NCBI GenBank assembly: GCA_905221605.1
Contig: CAJNDS010002257.1
Coordinates: 771,922-835,921, forward strand
DNA: 64,000 nucleotides
Direction of reading: 5' to 3'
Source of the DNA: Symbiodinium natans
Taxonomy: Eukaryota > Sar > Dinophyceae > Suessiales > Symbiodiniaceae
The notes below the pieces were generated by a model. That model was not told where the DNA came from, ran no database searches, and worked only from the letters and a program-made list of their open reading frames with translations. Below are positions 11,601 to 19,799 of this stretch, in pieces. Every line of letters begins with the position of its first letter. Positions within the stretch are counted from its first letter, which is position 1. The translations under genes and the position numbers were made by a program.

Positions 11601-14600
11601 ACGGAAACAATCACCTTGTCTGAATCTGCCCAGGAGACTGTGCATGGAAATTTGACCCTGACCTACGACAAATGGTGTGGAGCTCATTCTCTGAGCACAC
11701 TCTTTCTGTTGGACATGCGCCCAGCGAGCACCGCACATCCCCTGCAAAATGCCTGTCCCATGTACTGTCATGCTGCGTTTCGGCCAGCTCGTAGAAGGGC
11801 TTCCCTCGGTTCTGCTAGGGTCCTGACCTCGCTATGGCGCCCAAAAAAAACACTCAAGAGGCCAGCCATCGGAAAAAGCTCGAAACCGGGCCCCTCAATC
11901 CTGCGAAGGGGACGGTTTGCACCTTCGAATGAAGACAGAAATGGGGCGATGGATGAGCACACGCTCAGCGACAGCAATGACTCTGATAGGAATGCCCTTG
12001 ACTTGCCCGAGGCCCCCTCAGTCTGTGGCCCAACAGTCGCAACAGGACCCAAGGCTGCACCGAATTCCCCGTCCTCCTCCTCCAGAACGGCCACGGACAC
12101 GGATGATGCTCACAGTACTCCTGCTGGAGCAATTGGGGGTGCCCGACTTTCACCGGGCCCTAGGTTCAGACCATCGATTCCAGGTGAGGCCTCCGCAGCC
12201 AGTACAGGCGAAACTCCTGCCTCCAGAACAGCAAGCATTCTTCGAGCTGGGCTCAGAGCCAGAGCAACACGCTCCAGAAGCCCGCCTCCACCCAGACCAA
12301 GTCCACCCATGGAAGCACCTGGAGGACCACCTCCACCCACAGTGGGGCACTTGCCTGCTGGACCCCCACCACCCACTGAGAGCATGGGACCCACTCTGCG
12401 ACCACCACCTCATGGTGAGCTCCGGCCGATTACCGCCACCCATCCCCCAGCAGCACCCGTTGGAGGCCGCGCAGCAGGAGGGCACTCTGATGGCCACCTT
12501 AGCCCGGCGGGACCCCCCGCACCGCGCCCAGCTGCCATTACCTTACCCCTCACCTACTCGCCAGAGGGGACACCATCGGTCACACTCCCACCCGACCGAC
12601 CAACGGCATACACGCCTGGATCAGACCATCAGCCCGTGCTCCTGGCATCCTGGAAGGACGACCTCCACATGCGGGCATTGCAGCCCCAGGCTCCCCCAAC
12701 ACTCCCGCCATCCTTGAGGAAGCCGCAGAGGATGCAGCAAGGGATACACCATGATGGCCCTTCGTGCCACTTGTTACCTCATGCCTGGTTCGCTCCCACG
12801 ACGCCTGCGCTTTTTCATGGCACCCCTGAACCCAGGGGTAGGATGTCTCCTAAACCCAGGATCATTGCTAGCAAAGCCTGGCACCTGCTACGAAGATGGA
12901 AATTCAGATACCTACGCACGTGCGCCCGGAGCAAGAGAAAACGCAATGCAGCTTGTCTCTGGTGCTTGCATGACTGGGTGTCGAATGCACTTACCGCCCT
13001 TCTTCCCTTCCTTCTTTCCTCTCTCCTTCGTTCCTTGACACACTGTATCCCCATATCATTTGCGCCAGCAAAGGCTGATCGCGGTCCCAAACCCGCGTCC
13101 CGAACGAGAACACGATCCAGGCTGCTCCTGTCACTACTCTTTCTTTGGCAAGTGCAAGCAAGCCGTGCTGCATCATTCAGTTCGGGTGAGCCGAGGGTTG
13201 GATCAGAGGCCACTGATCCTGGAGCCAGTACCTCACTTCATTCTCGCCATACGCCGGCGAACCCAGGCCACTATGTCCCTACACTAACTGGCTGCAGAAA
13301 ACGATCTTTCAAGAGAGCAGTCCTTCGTGCCAGACACTTTGGAATTACACGCTACCGAGGCAGACTTTGCTCCGTCCACGACCTTCTTGGCCGAGGCGAA
13401 CAGTCACATCCTGACACCACGTCTCCACATCGGTCCACTCCTCGTCCCCCACCACCAGGTCTCAGATGCAGCATTATGACCTGGAACGCGGGAGGCTTAA
13501 CGGTCACAGTATGGAATGAATTCCTCACCTGGCTGTTAAAGACTCCGCATGGGCATGACATCGTATGCATCCAGGAGACGTACTGGCGGGATGATTTTGA
13601 GTGGGACGATGATCACTGGTCATACATCCATCATGGAAGCCATAAGCCTAAGGAGGCAGGTCTACTCATGTGCATTTCCAAGAAACTGGCTCAACCACAC
13701 ATGATCAAGCACACCCCTGTCCTTGTCGGCAGGCTGCAGCATGTACGCATCTTCTTCCCCAAAGGCCATCAGCCATTAGACGTGCTCCATGTGTACCAAC
13801 ACGCATGGTATCATCAAAAGGATGATGATCAACAGGACTGGTGGAGAGGCGCAACTGAGCGCCGACATCGATTTCTTCAGAGGCTCCAGGCCACCGTTCG
13901 CAGCTTCCCTATTCGCAACCCGCTCTGTCTTATAGGTGACTTCAACACCTCGCTGCCACACATGACAGGGCTCACTGGCATGGGTCGACCCACAAAATCC
14001 GGTCCCCAATCCGACACTGCCGATCTGTGTGCGTTCTTAGAAGTCCATCGCCTCGTAGCTTGCAACACCTTTGGCAAGGCTCCTGCCGCTACCTTTGTCA
14101 ATGAATCCACAGGTGCCGCAACACAGATTGACTTCATCATGCTCAGGCAGTTCCACAGTGATAGGGAGAGCAAAAAGGCCAAGCTGTTCAACTGGCCGGT
14201 TGCTGCCTCTCGCAAAGGTGCTCAACATATCCCCGTACAGGCCAGCTTCTCACTAGACTGGAAGCCATGGGGCCTGTCTTCTGCCCTGGAAATCCAGAAC
14301 AACATCCAACCCAGGCAAGTTTCCGACGCCCTCAAGCAGGATCCCAATCTGGAGGCCGACTTCGTCTGCAATCTACAAGTCCGGCTTCCGCCTCAGCCCA
14401 CTGCTGCCCAGCTTGATCTTGCGCTTAAACAGGCTTGGCATGACACTAGTGCCCGACCTGCCTTATCCCCACCTGACATCAAAGACAGACCCCATGAACA
14501 GGTCCTTTCCCTCTGGCAGGCACGTGCGGCGTTGCTCCAGGCACCGGTCTCGGACTCCCAACTTCATAACTGCTTTCACCAATGGAGACTCCTTGCACCG

Positions 14601-17560
14601 GCCATTCGAGCTGAGCGCCTGCTGAAACAGGCGGCAAGACAGCGCAAACGCGACTTCTTGAATGACTGCTTGTCACAAGCTGAGACAGCAGCTGCATCGG
14701 GCAATCACACAGTGGTGTATAGAATGCTCAAAGTGCTTGCCCCCAAGCAACAGCGCAAACGAATTCAAATTCGGACTCCTCAAGGCCAGGTGCAACGCCC
14801 TGCTGCTGAACGCGACACCCTTGTCGCGTACTATGAAGAACTTTATCAGGCACCTTCAGCGGAACCTGCACTGGATGCTTGTCCAGTGATATACACTGCT
14901 GATCACTGCTTGCATGCCCTGCGAGCCCTGCCACGACCCAAATTAGTTCTTCCAGGTGCAGCCCCGGGCATACTCTGGGCCCTTGGAGCCAGCGCTATTG
15001 CGGAGGAGGCGACCCGCATTCTCAATGATGCGTTCTCCGCACTACCTGACCCGCCGCAGCCTGAGCTCACGGACATTTCCCTTTGCCTGTTGCCCAAACC
15101 CGCTAAAATAGCTCAGCAACCCTCAGATGTGCGTCCGATAAGCCTCTTACATCCACTCAACAAAATACAGGCAAGCATGCTGGCTTCCATGGTCAAGCCT
15201 TTCCTTGACTCCTATCTGCGAGGTATCCCGCAATATGCGTATGTAAGTGGCAGATCTGCACCTGAGGCACTCGGCAGAGTGTTCTCACACTTGCATTCCG
15301 TTCGTCAGCTCGCACCCAAAAAGGAGCGCATGGTCCAACGTCGGCAGCAAGGACTTACACGCACAGAATGCTCGGGAGGGCTCACCTTCTCCCTGGATGT
15401 TGCAAAAGCCTTTGACACCATTCCTAGATGGGTCATTCAAGCTGCTTGCGTTGATGCGGGTATCCCACAGCACATACTACAGCACATCGATGCAGTTCAT
15501 GCTTATCTCCGAGTTGGCATTAATCACTTTGGGCACCATGGCTCTTGTCGCACAAGCCGCGGCATCCGACAAGGATGTAATCTCGCACCTTCATTATGGT
15601 GTCTCGCCACGGCCTTTGTCTATAAGCAATTGCTTAAAGCACTGGGGCCCAATGCGGCTGAGATTCTCACGCTTTTCGCCGATGATGTCATTGCCCAATG
15701 GAAAATCAATGATCTGGCCGAGCTGAGGCAGACAATGAGCCAGCTCACGATCTTGATCGCCACATTGAGGCACTTCGGCATGGATGTCAGCGCACAAAAG
15801 AGTGTCATTTTATACTCCTTACATGGGCGCAAGGCCGAAAAATTCCTGTGCAATGCCCGCTTCAAACGTGCTGACAAGTGGCACATGCGCGTCAGCCCGG
15901 ACCTTGACTTCCCAATCGTCCGCCAGCATAAGTACCTAGGGGTTATAATCTCTTATGGCAGCTTTGAAGCCCATACCCTGGAACATCGCACCCACTGCGC
16001 CTCCACGGCTTTTTCCAGGCTGCGACACATCCTATGCACCAAGAATGTCTTATCGACAATCAAGAGGGTGCAACTCTGGAAGGCCATCATTTGGCCCACA
16101 CTAAAGTATGGACTCACGTCTCTCCTTCTGTCTGTCCATGAACAGATCCAAGTGGTTGGCTATGTTGCCAGACAACTTCGAGCGATCACCGGGCAGCTGG
16201 CCCATCACACGCATGAAACCACTAGGGATTTTCTTGAAAAATGGAAATTTCAGCCGCTGTGCATCCTTTCGGCCGAGGTTGGGACCAACTGCCGGCGGTA
16301 CGAGGCACAGGCCGATCTGCACATCACCCGCGTCACACAGTGGCATGCCCTTCTTTCATCCACCTATGCCACAGGGTTGGGCTCCACCCAGGACCGTGCA
16401 CAACTTACACCTGTCGATGCTGTGATCTCCCGCACATACCAATGCCCAGATTGCCCCTCGTGCTTCGCCACTGCAGGCCTGCTGCAAGTACATAGGGTCA
16501 AAAGCCATGGCCAAGCCAAGATCCTTGAAAAGCGGAAACAGGCACAAATGCAGAATCAAGTCGAGCATGCGCTGCATGGAGTGCCCACATGCAAGCATTG
16601 CCTGCATGAGTTTAATGGTTGGCGCAACTTCAACTCTCATATCCTGCTTGGTAACTGCCCTGTCCTGACCGCAGCCACAGCCACACAGGCCAACATTGAC
16701 ACCGATGTGCCTCCGACTGCATCGAATGAGCCGGCGCCGAATACAGATGCCAACACCTCCGAGTTGGGTGACCATTCCCCTGTATCCACTTTTGTGCAGA
16801 CGATCTCACAGGAAAGCTCCTACACAGCACTTGCTGTCACCACAGGCCAGGAATGGAGACGGGTAGTCGGAGCAGGCCAACTTCATGCTAGGATGAAAAA
16901 CTTTTGTCCTGAATGCGGGCTATATGCAGCAAATCCGTCGCGCATCAAGGTACATATGCGTGCCAAACATAAGGACTGTCTTGATCGGCTCGAGCATTCG
17001 GAAGTGCTTGCCTCCTGTGTTCGAACGCGAAAGCCCTGCGTGTACTGTGGTCAGCACATACCTAAGTCCACCTTTGAGGGCACACATGCAACTGGCTGCT
17101 ATGTGCTGTGGCAATCTATGTATGCCATGCTGCAATCTGGCCTGACACCCTCAGGTCTCGACTATGTCAGCAAACGCTACCGACATTCCAGATGGGGAAG
17201 AGCTGAACCTCTTCAAGAGATTCATGCCCAGCCAGCAGGCGGAGAAGGAGCAGGAGGATGCCCCGGAAAGGGCTTCGAAGCAGCAGCGCACCAAGGAGAT
17301 AGTGCAAAAGGGGGGGAGCGGACGCCACGGCAAGGGCAAGGGATCCAGTCGAGGCCCTCAGCAGCCAGCCTTTCGTTCCAGGCGCTCTTCGGAAAAGCAG
17401 CAGGGCCTCAGCGATCAAAACCTGTTCCTTCTTTGTCAGATGCTGATCCGCCTCTTCGGGCGAACTCGGGCGGCGTGGTGGAAGCTCGCAAAGCGGCAGT
17501 GGTGGGAGCAACAAACGCAGTGTATGCTTCAGCTTCCGCGTCCTCCAAAAAGGTGACGTC
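8622..17560 (+). mobile_element. Non-LTR retrotransposon (LINE) of dinoflagellate type
   Basis: The element is defined by its coding content: an APE-type endonuclease upstream of a reverse transcriptase, then four zinc fingers, in one long ORF. This order (endonuclease, RT, paired CCHH/CCHC fingers) matches LINEs known to be abundant in dinoflagellate genomes. No terminal repeats, 3' poly(A) tail or target-site duplication could be located, so both ends are approximate. The 3' end is placed near 17,560, where frame-shifted element-like sequence ends and minus-strand coding-like sequence begins, suggesting a truncation. Confidence 0.8.
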
Positions 17561-17708
17561 GCGAAGGTTTTCAGCAATCGGCACCGTTTTCGACTTGCTC
17601 GAGTTTCAACGACCAAAGCCCTTGTCCCGTAGTTTGCCCCACGCATGGCACCATTCTCAGAATTCTGGATCAGGCGATTCTGCGTGCCAAGCTTGGCCTC
17701 ATGTTTGA
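8622..17708 (+). CDS. LINE polyprotein: APE endonuclease, reverse transcriptase, zinc fingers
   Basis: Open for 3028 codons. The first ATG is at 8958 (residue 113, in CCATGG); the hydrophobic stretch before it is probably untranslated leader. Residues 113-1600 are acidic, Ser/Thr- and Pro-rich, with Asp/Ser clusters near 640 and a proline-rich block near 1220-1380. Endonuclease: MTWNAGG at 1619-1625, VCIQETYW with Glu1652, GDFN at 1772-1775, TQIDFIML, and a terminal His1869 in GAQHIPV, where most families have SDH. Reverse transcriptase: DVRPISLLHPLNK after residue 2149, SLDVAKAFD (Asp2259), GIRQGCNLAP (from 2314), the catalytic FADD at 2352-2355, and HKYLGV around 2437. Zinc fingers: CX2CX12HX4H from Cys2608, a CX2CX12HX5C, CX2CX12HX4H from Cys2762, and a CX2CX12HX3C. 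All main catalytic residues are present with no stop, so the core could be functional. Past ~17,160 the coding signal seems to move to the +1 frame, so the last ~180 residues of this frame are doubtful. Confidence 0.93.
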   Translation: MRRVRESRTLISVLALFKKAHSRSNLVVGFFVSFRAFFSLFSSLRSLFLPLSFLPFGGVWGGFRVWVLVLPLFWFVFGQAGRGRGSLLACSSTGAQPGPSEEPEALASCCIAMAFLLRFLLPFWLSLYVLAGPEVDELYAELLAEADMPSMTAPMAAPVDAPAASSEVTGAGPASWVPPLPNETAAPATPTLGRKPKVRPGPTNLLHELLHGPPTITAAAEDTGHEGLTDPSPEDGATALSGTPAEIFLGYTVNTEGETGEVWVPDDTMVDVMLDSPDSELEELPTLQAQPITGSGSEAGSEPTEDPSNSSAPDASCSTGVPHRPPPAVTPRSGVYVHSQACQAVPATRSVSVQAEGSAIDDAIQKRTMPRPLPPPKHRREGQSCDLSDSCFVQGCRWVGVDCFCPALHSLASMCRFSLTSQAEVMMCNDKHMILTWQAIAAIPCPHVHAPRHTRQPKPQDAAESPGTLVIRLDRLDPTALVRCARPVHGTMLCTSHTAGSTTCRQLSPALDERPAQTVLSEVRVDCCHQLLRRWTQNASLCTERASPSGIMLLRQPPRRGIMQSALRRTHVFNVSSDRFHTCFTYMCKLGSRLCGHRYRAPEAPPTTAAPRPKVIGTPLPAIHTPPVQDMEKLFGSTSDSTSNSDTDSDQANLERRLDVAVEAHRITMHCPEVRTSRGEPAMLVAQLILHAWHRIAHLTSGSSASVPCPDAASLSTSTYLPCEGNTSSPSVTATGYAEERHVRPRLQDTHTSTQHAAVMMRPGTTARMYEHMPGCCLPLGAQTDDALSALPPDERDRTVPSISDVLRRRPTTDHISSNLGYLHLPECIPDSPDVRPRYVSCGPSPTGRPRQLLDIEVHLKDEPVGHCQNACHRQKCSAGIGDRAHCSSASASMTKHALSFTEYTNVAAASPGPYTCPAAHPTLQTCGLVSGWGIRSTSPRLLRAHSCALTCASAANCQRATPVVFPVAHFRPGLSKTTSRRIVIDTRYSVELTETITLSESAQETVHGNLTLTYDKWCGAHSLSTLFLLDMRPASTAHPLQNACPMYCHAAFRPARRRASLGSARVLTSLWRPKKTLKRPAIGKSSKPGPSILRRGRFAPSNEDRNGAMDEHTLSDSNDSDRNALDLPEAPSVCGPTVATGPKAAPNSPSSSSRTATDTDDAHSTPAGAIGGARLSPGPRFRPSIPGEASAASTGETPASRTASILRAGLRARATRSRSPPPPRPSPPMEAPGGPPPPTVGHLPAGPPPPTESMGPTLRPPPHGELRPITATHPPAAPVGGRAAGGHSDGHLSPAGPPAPRPAAITLPLTYSPEGTPSVTLPPDRPTAYTPGSDHQPVLLASWKDDLHMRALQPQAPPTLPPSLRKPQRMQQGIHHDGPSCHLLPHAWFAPTTPALFHGTPEPRGRMSPKPRIIASKAWHLLRRWKFRYLRTCARSKRKRNAACLWCLHDWVSNALTALLPFLLSSLLRSLTHCIPISFAPAKADRGPKPASRTRTRSRLLLSLLFLWQVQASRAASFSSGEPRVGSEATDPGASTSLHSRHTPANPGHYVPTLTGCRKRSFKRAVLRARHFGITRYRGRLCSVHDLLGRGEQSHPDTTSPHRSTPRPPPPGLRCSIMTWNAGGLTVTVWNEFLTWLLKTPHGHDIVCIQETYWRDDFEWDDDHWSYIHHGSHKPKEAGLLMCISKKLAQPHMIKHTPVLVGRLQHVRIFFPKGHQPLDVLHVYQHAWYHQKDDDQQDWWRGATERRHRFLQRLQATVRSFPIRNPLCLIGDFNTSLPHMTGLTGMGRPTKSGPQSDTADLCAFLEVHRLVACNTFGKAPAATFVNESTGAATQIDFIMLRQFHSDRESKKAKLFNWPVAASRKGAQHIPVQASFSLDWKPWGLSSALEIQNNIQPRQVSDALKQDPNLEADFVCNLQVRLPPQPTAAQLDLALKQAWHDTSARPALSPPDIKDRPHEQVLSLWQARAALLQAPVSDSQLHNCFHQWRLLAPAIRAERLLKQAARQRKRDFLNDCLSQAETAAASGNHTVVYRMLKVLAPKQQRKRIQIRTPQGQVQRPAAERDTLVAYYEELYQAPSAEPALDACPVIYTADHCLHALRALPRPKLVLPGAAPGILWALGASAIAEEATRILNDAFSALPDPPQPELTDISLCLLPKPAKIAQQPSDVRPISLLHPLNKIQASMLASMVKPFLDSYLRGIPQYAYVSGRSAPEALGRVFSHLHSVRQLAPKKERMVQRRQQGLTRTECSGGLTFSLDVAKAFDTIPRWVIQAACVDAGIPQHILQHIDAVHAYLRVGINHFGHHGSCRTSRGIRQGCNLAPSLWCLATAFVYKQLLKALGPNAAEILTLFADDVIAQWKINDLAELRQTMSQLTILIATLRHFGMDVSAQKSVILYSLHGRKAEKFLCNARFKRADKWHMRVSPDLDFPIVRQHKYLGVIISYGSFEAHTLEHRTHCASTAFSRLRHILCTKNVLSTIKRVQLWKAIIWPTLKYGLTSLLLSVHEQIQVVGYVARQLRAITGQLAHHTHETTRDFLEKWKFQPLCILSAEVGTNCRRYEAQADLHITRVTQWHALLSSTYATGLGSTQDRAQLTPVDAVISRTYQCPDCPSCFATAGLLQVHRVKSHGQAKILEKRKQAQMQNQVEHALHGVPTCKHCLHEFNGWRNFNSHILLGNCPVLTAATATQANIDTDVPPTASNEPAPNTDANTSELGDHSPVSTFVQTISQESSYTALAVTTGQEWRRVVGAGQLHARMKNFCPECGLYAANPSRIKVHMRAKHKDCLDRLEHSEVLASCVRTRKPCVYCGQHIPKSTFEGTHATGCYVLWQSMYAMLQSGLTPSGLDYVSKRYRHSRWGRAEPLQEIHAQPAGGEGAGGCPGKGFEAAAHQGDSAKGGERTPRQGQGIQSRPSAASLSFQALFGKAAGPQRSKPVPSLSDADPPLRANSGGVVEARKAAVVGATNAVYASASASSKKVTSRRFSAIGTVFDLLEFQRPKPLSRSLPHAWHHSQNSGSGDSACQAWPHV
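17164..17556 (+). pseudogene. Probable frame-shifted continuation of the LINE polyprotein
   Basis: In the +1 frame relative to the main LINE ORF, 130 residues start MSANATDIPDGEELNLFKRF, pass through a Lys/Glu/Gln-rich stretch and a Gly/Lys-rich linker (SGRHGKGKGSSRG), then a short helix (QNLFLLCQMLIRL). An acidic helical stretch followed by a GKGK linker and a Leu-rich helix is what I expect after the zinc fingers in this LINE type. The main frame here reads as Gly/Ala/Gln-rich sequence without pattern. The +1 frame has a stop at 17145, so a shift, if real, lies between 17145 and about 17200. It may be a disabling indel or, less likely, programmed frameshifting. Confidence 0.5.
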
Positions 17709-17811
17709 TCTTCTCTTGAGAAGTGAGGTGTGTGCGGGCTGCCTCCCACACGCAAAGGAGGAGGGCCACTTCCTTCCGCATCAAAGGGCTGCTGTCTGCA
17801 TATACCGTCAT
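17555..17811 (-). pseudogene. Minus-strand coding-like segment abutting the LINE 3' end
   Basis: Read on the minus strand, 17811 to about 17555 gives a helical, charged peptide including EVALLLCVWEAARTHLTSQE and KIKHEAKLGTQNRLIQNSEN. It looks more like protein than either plus-strand frame in the same interval. I recall similar VWEAA-RTHL-S-E-K peptides from dinoflagellate repeat-derived proteins, but cannot name a family. Its position suggests that the LINE was truncated into, or joined to, an older minus-strand repeat or gene. Confidence 0.33.
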
Positions 17812-17819
17812 GTACTAGA

Positions 17820-17935
17820 GGGTCTGGCGTCTTGGACCCTAGGACCCGAAGACTGATGGTCTAGAATCTAGCCCCCTAGATTTTAGACCCTAGCCCGCCT
17901 TAAGATTCCAGACCCACCACATCTCAGCATGAAAC
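17820..17935. repeat. Degenerate GACCCTAG/GTCTAG array
   Basis: Repeated words GACCCTAG, GGTCTAGA, CCCCCTAGA and TTAGACCCTAG occur close together. A related patch, GGGTCTAAGATC...CTAGGGTAGACCC, recurs at 20050-20110. They resemble degenerate CCCTAAA-type words. Confidence 0.5.
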
Positions 17936-18164
17936 CGCTGCACAAAAACGGGGCCTGACATGTATGTCATGAGTTCACGCACGTTGCACATCGCACCCTG
18001 CAGTTTTCGAATGATGCCCATTTTGCAGGAGCAGAGCAGTGTAGGGTCCAGGGTGACAAGTCCTTGCAATGGTGTGTGTTTGTTTTGTGTAATCCCCCCC
18101 CAAATCTGCGCCTATGTGCGTCAGGGGTCTCAAGGGAACGTGTTTTGTGCTGTAGCGGCCTGCG

Positions 18165-18770
18165 GCGGCAGCAACAAAAACGCCCACCGCAACAACAGCG
18201 CCCCACAGCAACAGCAAAAACAACGCACCCCCGCAGCAACGGCTTCAAACGACGCGCCCTGCAGCAACAGCAAAAAAGCGTGCCTCGCATCAACAGCAAA
18301 CAAAAAGAAACGCCCCGCGGCAACAACAAAAACAGCCTGCGCCAAGCAGCAGCAAAAAAACACCCTGCGCCCCGCAGCAAAAAAAAACCTGCGGCCCCCC
18401 GTATTGTTGTAGCAAAAAGAGGGGGGCAGCGAGCGAGTGAGTGCGTGAGTGAGTGAGTCCCGTCCCGCGGGCAGCCAAAAAACGAGCACCCCGCAGCAAC
18501 ATATAGACAAAAGCATACAAAAACATCCTCGCTGACTCCTCCCATTGCCCGCCCCTCGCAAGCCGCATGCCCATATGCGCCCGCGTTCCGTAATCGACCG
18601 CCCCGCAGCAAAAAATCAGTAGCAACAAAAAGCGCACCCAGCAGCAATACCAAAAGAAATGCGCCCCACCCCGCAGCAACAGAGCAAGCGCCCTGCAGCA
18701 GAAAAAAAGACCCTGCACCGACAGCAAAAAAACACCTTGCAGCTAAAGCAAAAACAAAACGCGCGCGCCT
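18165..18770. repeat. CAGCAA/CCGCAGCAACA-rich low-complexity tract
   Basis: About 600 bp built from irregular units such as CCCCGCAGCAACAGCAAAAA and GCGCCCCGCAGCAACA, plus poly-A spacers, with a short GAGTGAGTGCGTGAGTGAGTGAG patch at about 18431. The strand asymmetry (no G-rich units on the plus strand) opens long minus-strand frames full of Cys, Phe and Leu that have no protein character. The units vary too much for a clean period. Confidence 0.7.
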
Positions 18771-19377
18771 AAACATAGCAAAGCAAACCGCAGCAACATA
18801 AACAAGTAGTAGAAAGTTGTACATGCCGTAGCCCTTGTCGCCCGCGGCATAGGAAAGGAAGAAAGAGGCCGAGGGCAAGGCAACATAAACAAACAAACAA
18901 CAAAAGAACACTTGTTTTGCTTTACGGGGCAGCCTGTCCGGGGGGAACGGGTTCCGGGTGCAGGGCTGCTGTCTTTAGGCTTGAGGGGGCCTTCCCAACC
19001 CCCCCATCTCGAGCCCGCAGCTCAAAACTAGTTTTCCAGCTCAATGCATGCATCCTACCCTCGGCTCTAGATGGGGGGGTTTGGCTCAAACAAGGTGGGC
19101 ATCCTTGTTTCGGAAAGTTTTTTTTTCTTCGGATTTTGGGTGACACTTTCATTGTGCACCCTTGGAACCCCCCTCCGAATCTTTGGCATACATTGAGCTT
19201 GAAAATTTATCTTTCCCAAGCTCCCGGCATGCGCTGGTCCGAACCCCCCCATCTGCCGACAAGGGGGTGGGAAAATTGGCTTTCCCAACCCCATCCTACC
19301 TAACCCCCCCTTATCTGCGCCCGCGTTCCGCGTAATCGACCACTTTTCAATGGTATCCCCCGCCCCCCCGTGGTACC

Positions 19378-19740
19378 TGTTAACCCTAAAAACACCACGG
19401 ACCAGGCGGGGGGGGGGGACAGAGAAACCTCAGACTAAACCCCAAACCCTGAACCCTAAGCCCTAAAACCTAAACCCGCCAATGAAACACAGGAGGGATA
19501 AGGGTAAAGCTGAAACCTTAGCGGCTTTAAGCCTTTAAGCATGAACCCTCAACCGTAAACCCAGCACGAACCACAAAGGGAGTGGGGAAACCGTAAACCT
19601 ACCATTACCCCAAACCTTGAACCCACCATGAACCAATGGACCAGAGTGAAAATCCTGAACCCTGCAGCCCCCTAAGCCCCTAACCTAAACCCATGAACCA
19701 CAGACCATGGGGGGTGAGGGCCCAAAACCAAAACCCACCA
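19378..19740. repeat. Degenerate interstitial telomere-like repeats (CCCTAAA)
   Basis: Clustered TTAACCCTAAAAA, AAACCCCAAACCCTGAACCC, CCCTAAAACCTAAACCC, CCTCAACCGTAAACCC and CCTAACCTAAACCC words. CCCTAAA is the C-strand of the TTTAGGG telomere repeat used by plants and dinoflagellates. The array is too degenerate to be an active telomere. Confidence 0.6.
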
Positions 19741-19749
19741 CGAACCACT

Positions 19750-19799
19750 GGGGGGGGGGGGGGGGGGGGGGGGAGGCAGGGGAGGGGGGGGGGGGGGGT
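19750..19799. repeat. Poly-G tract
   Basis: A G-homopolymer of more than 20 bases, a short GAGGCAGGGGA interruption, then another G run. It could form a G-quadruplex or be an assembly or sequencing weak point. Confidence 0.8.

Noticed and set aside
11917-12717. 266-codon frame overlapping the LINE ORF
   Set aside because: Pro/His-rich shadow of the proline-rich block of the main frame; kept only as a question under the N-terminal extension finding.
17967-18911. Minus-strand 314-codon Cys/Phe/Leu-rich frame resembling a membrane protein
   Set aside because: Produced entirely by the CAGCAA-rich low-complexity tract; hydrophobicity comes from GTT and TTT codons of the repeat.
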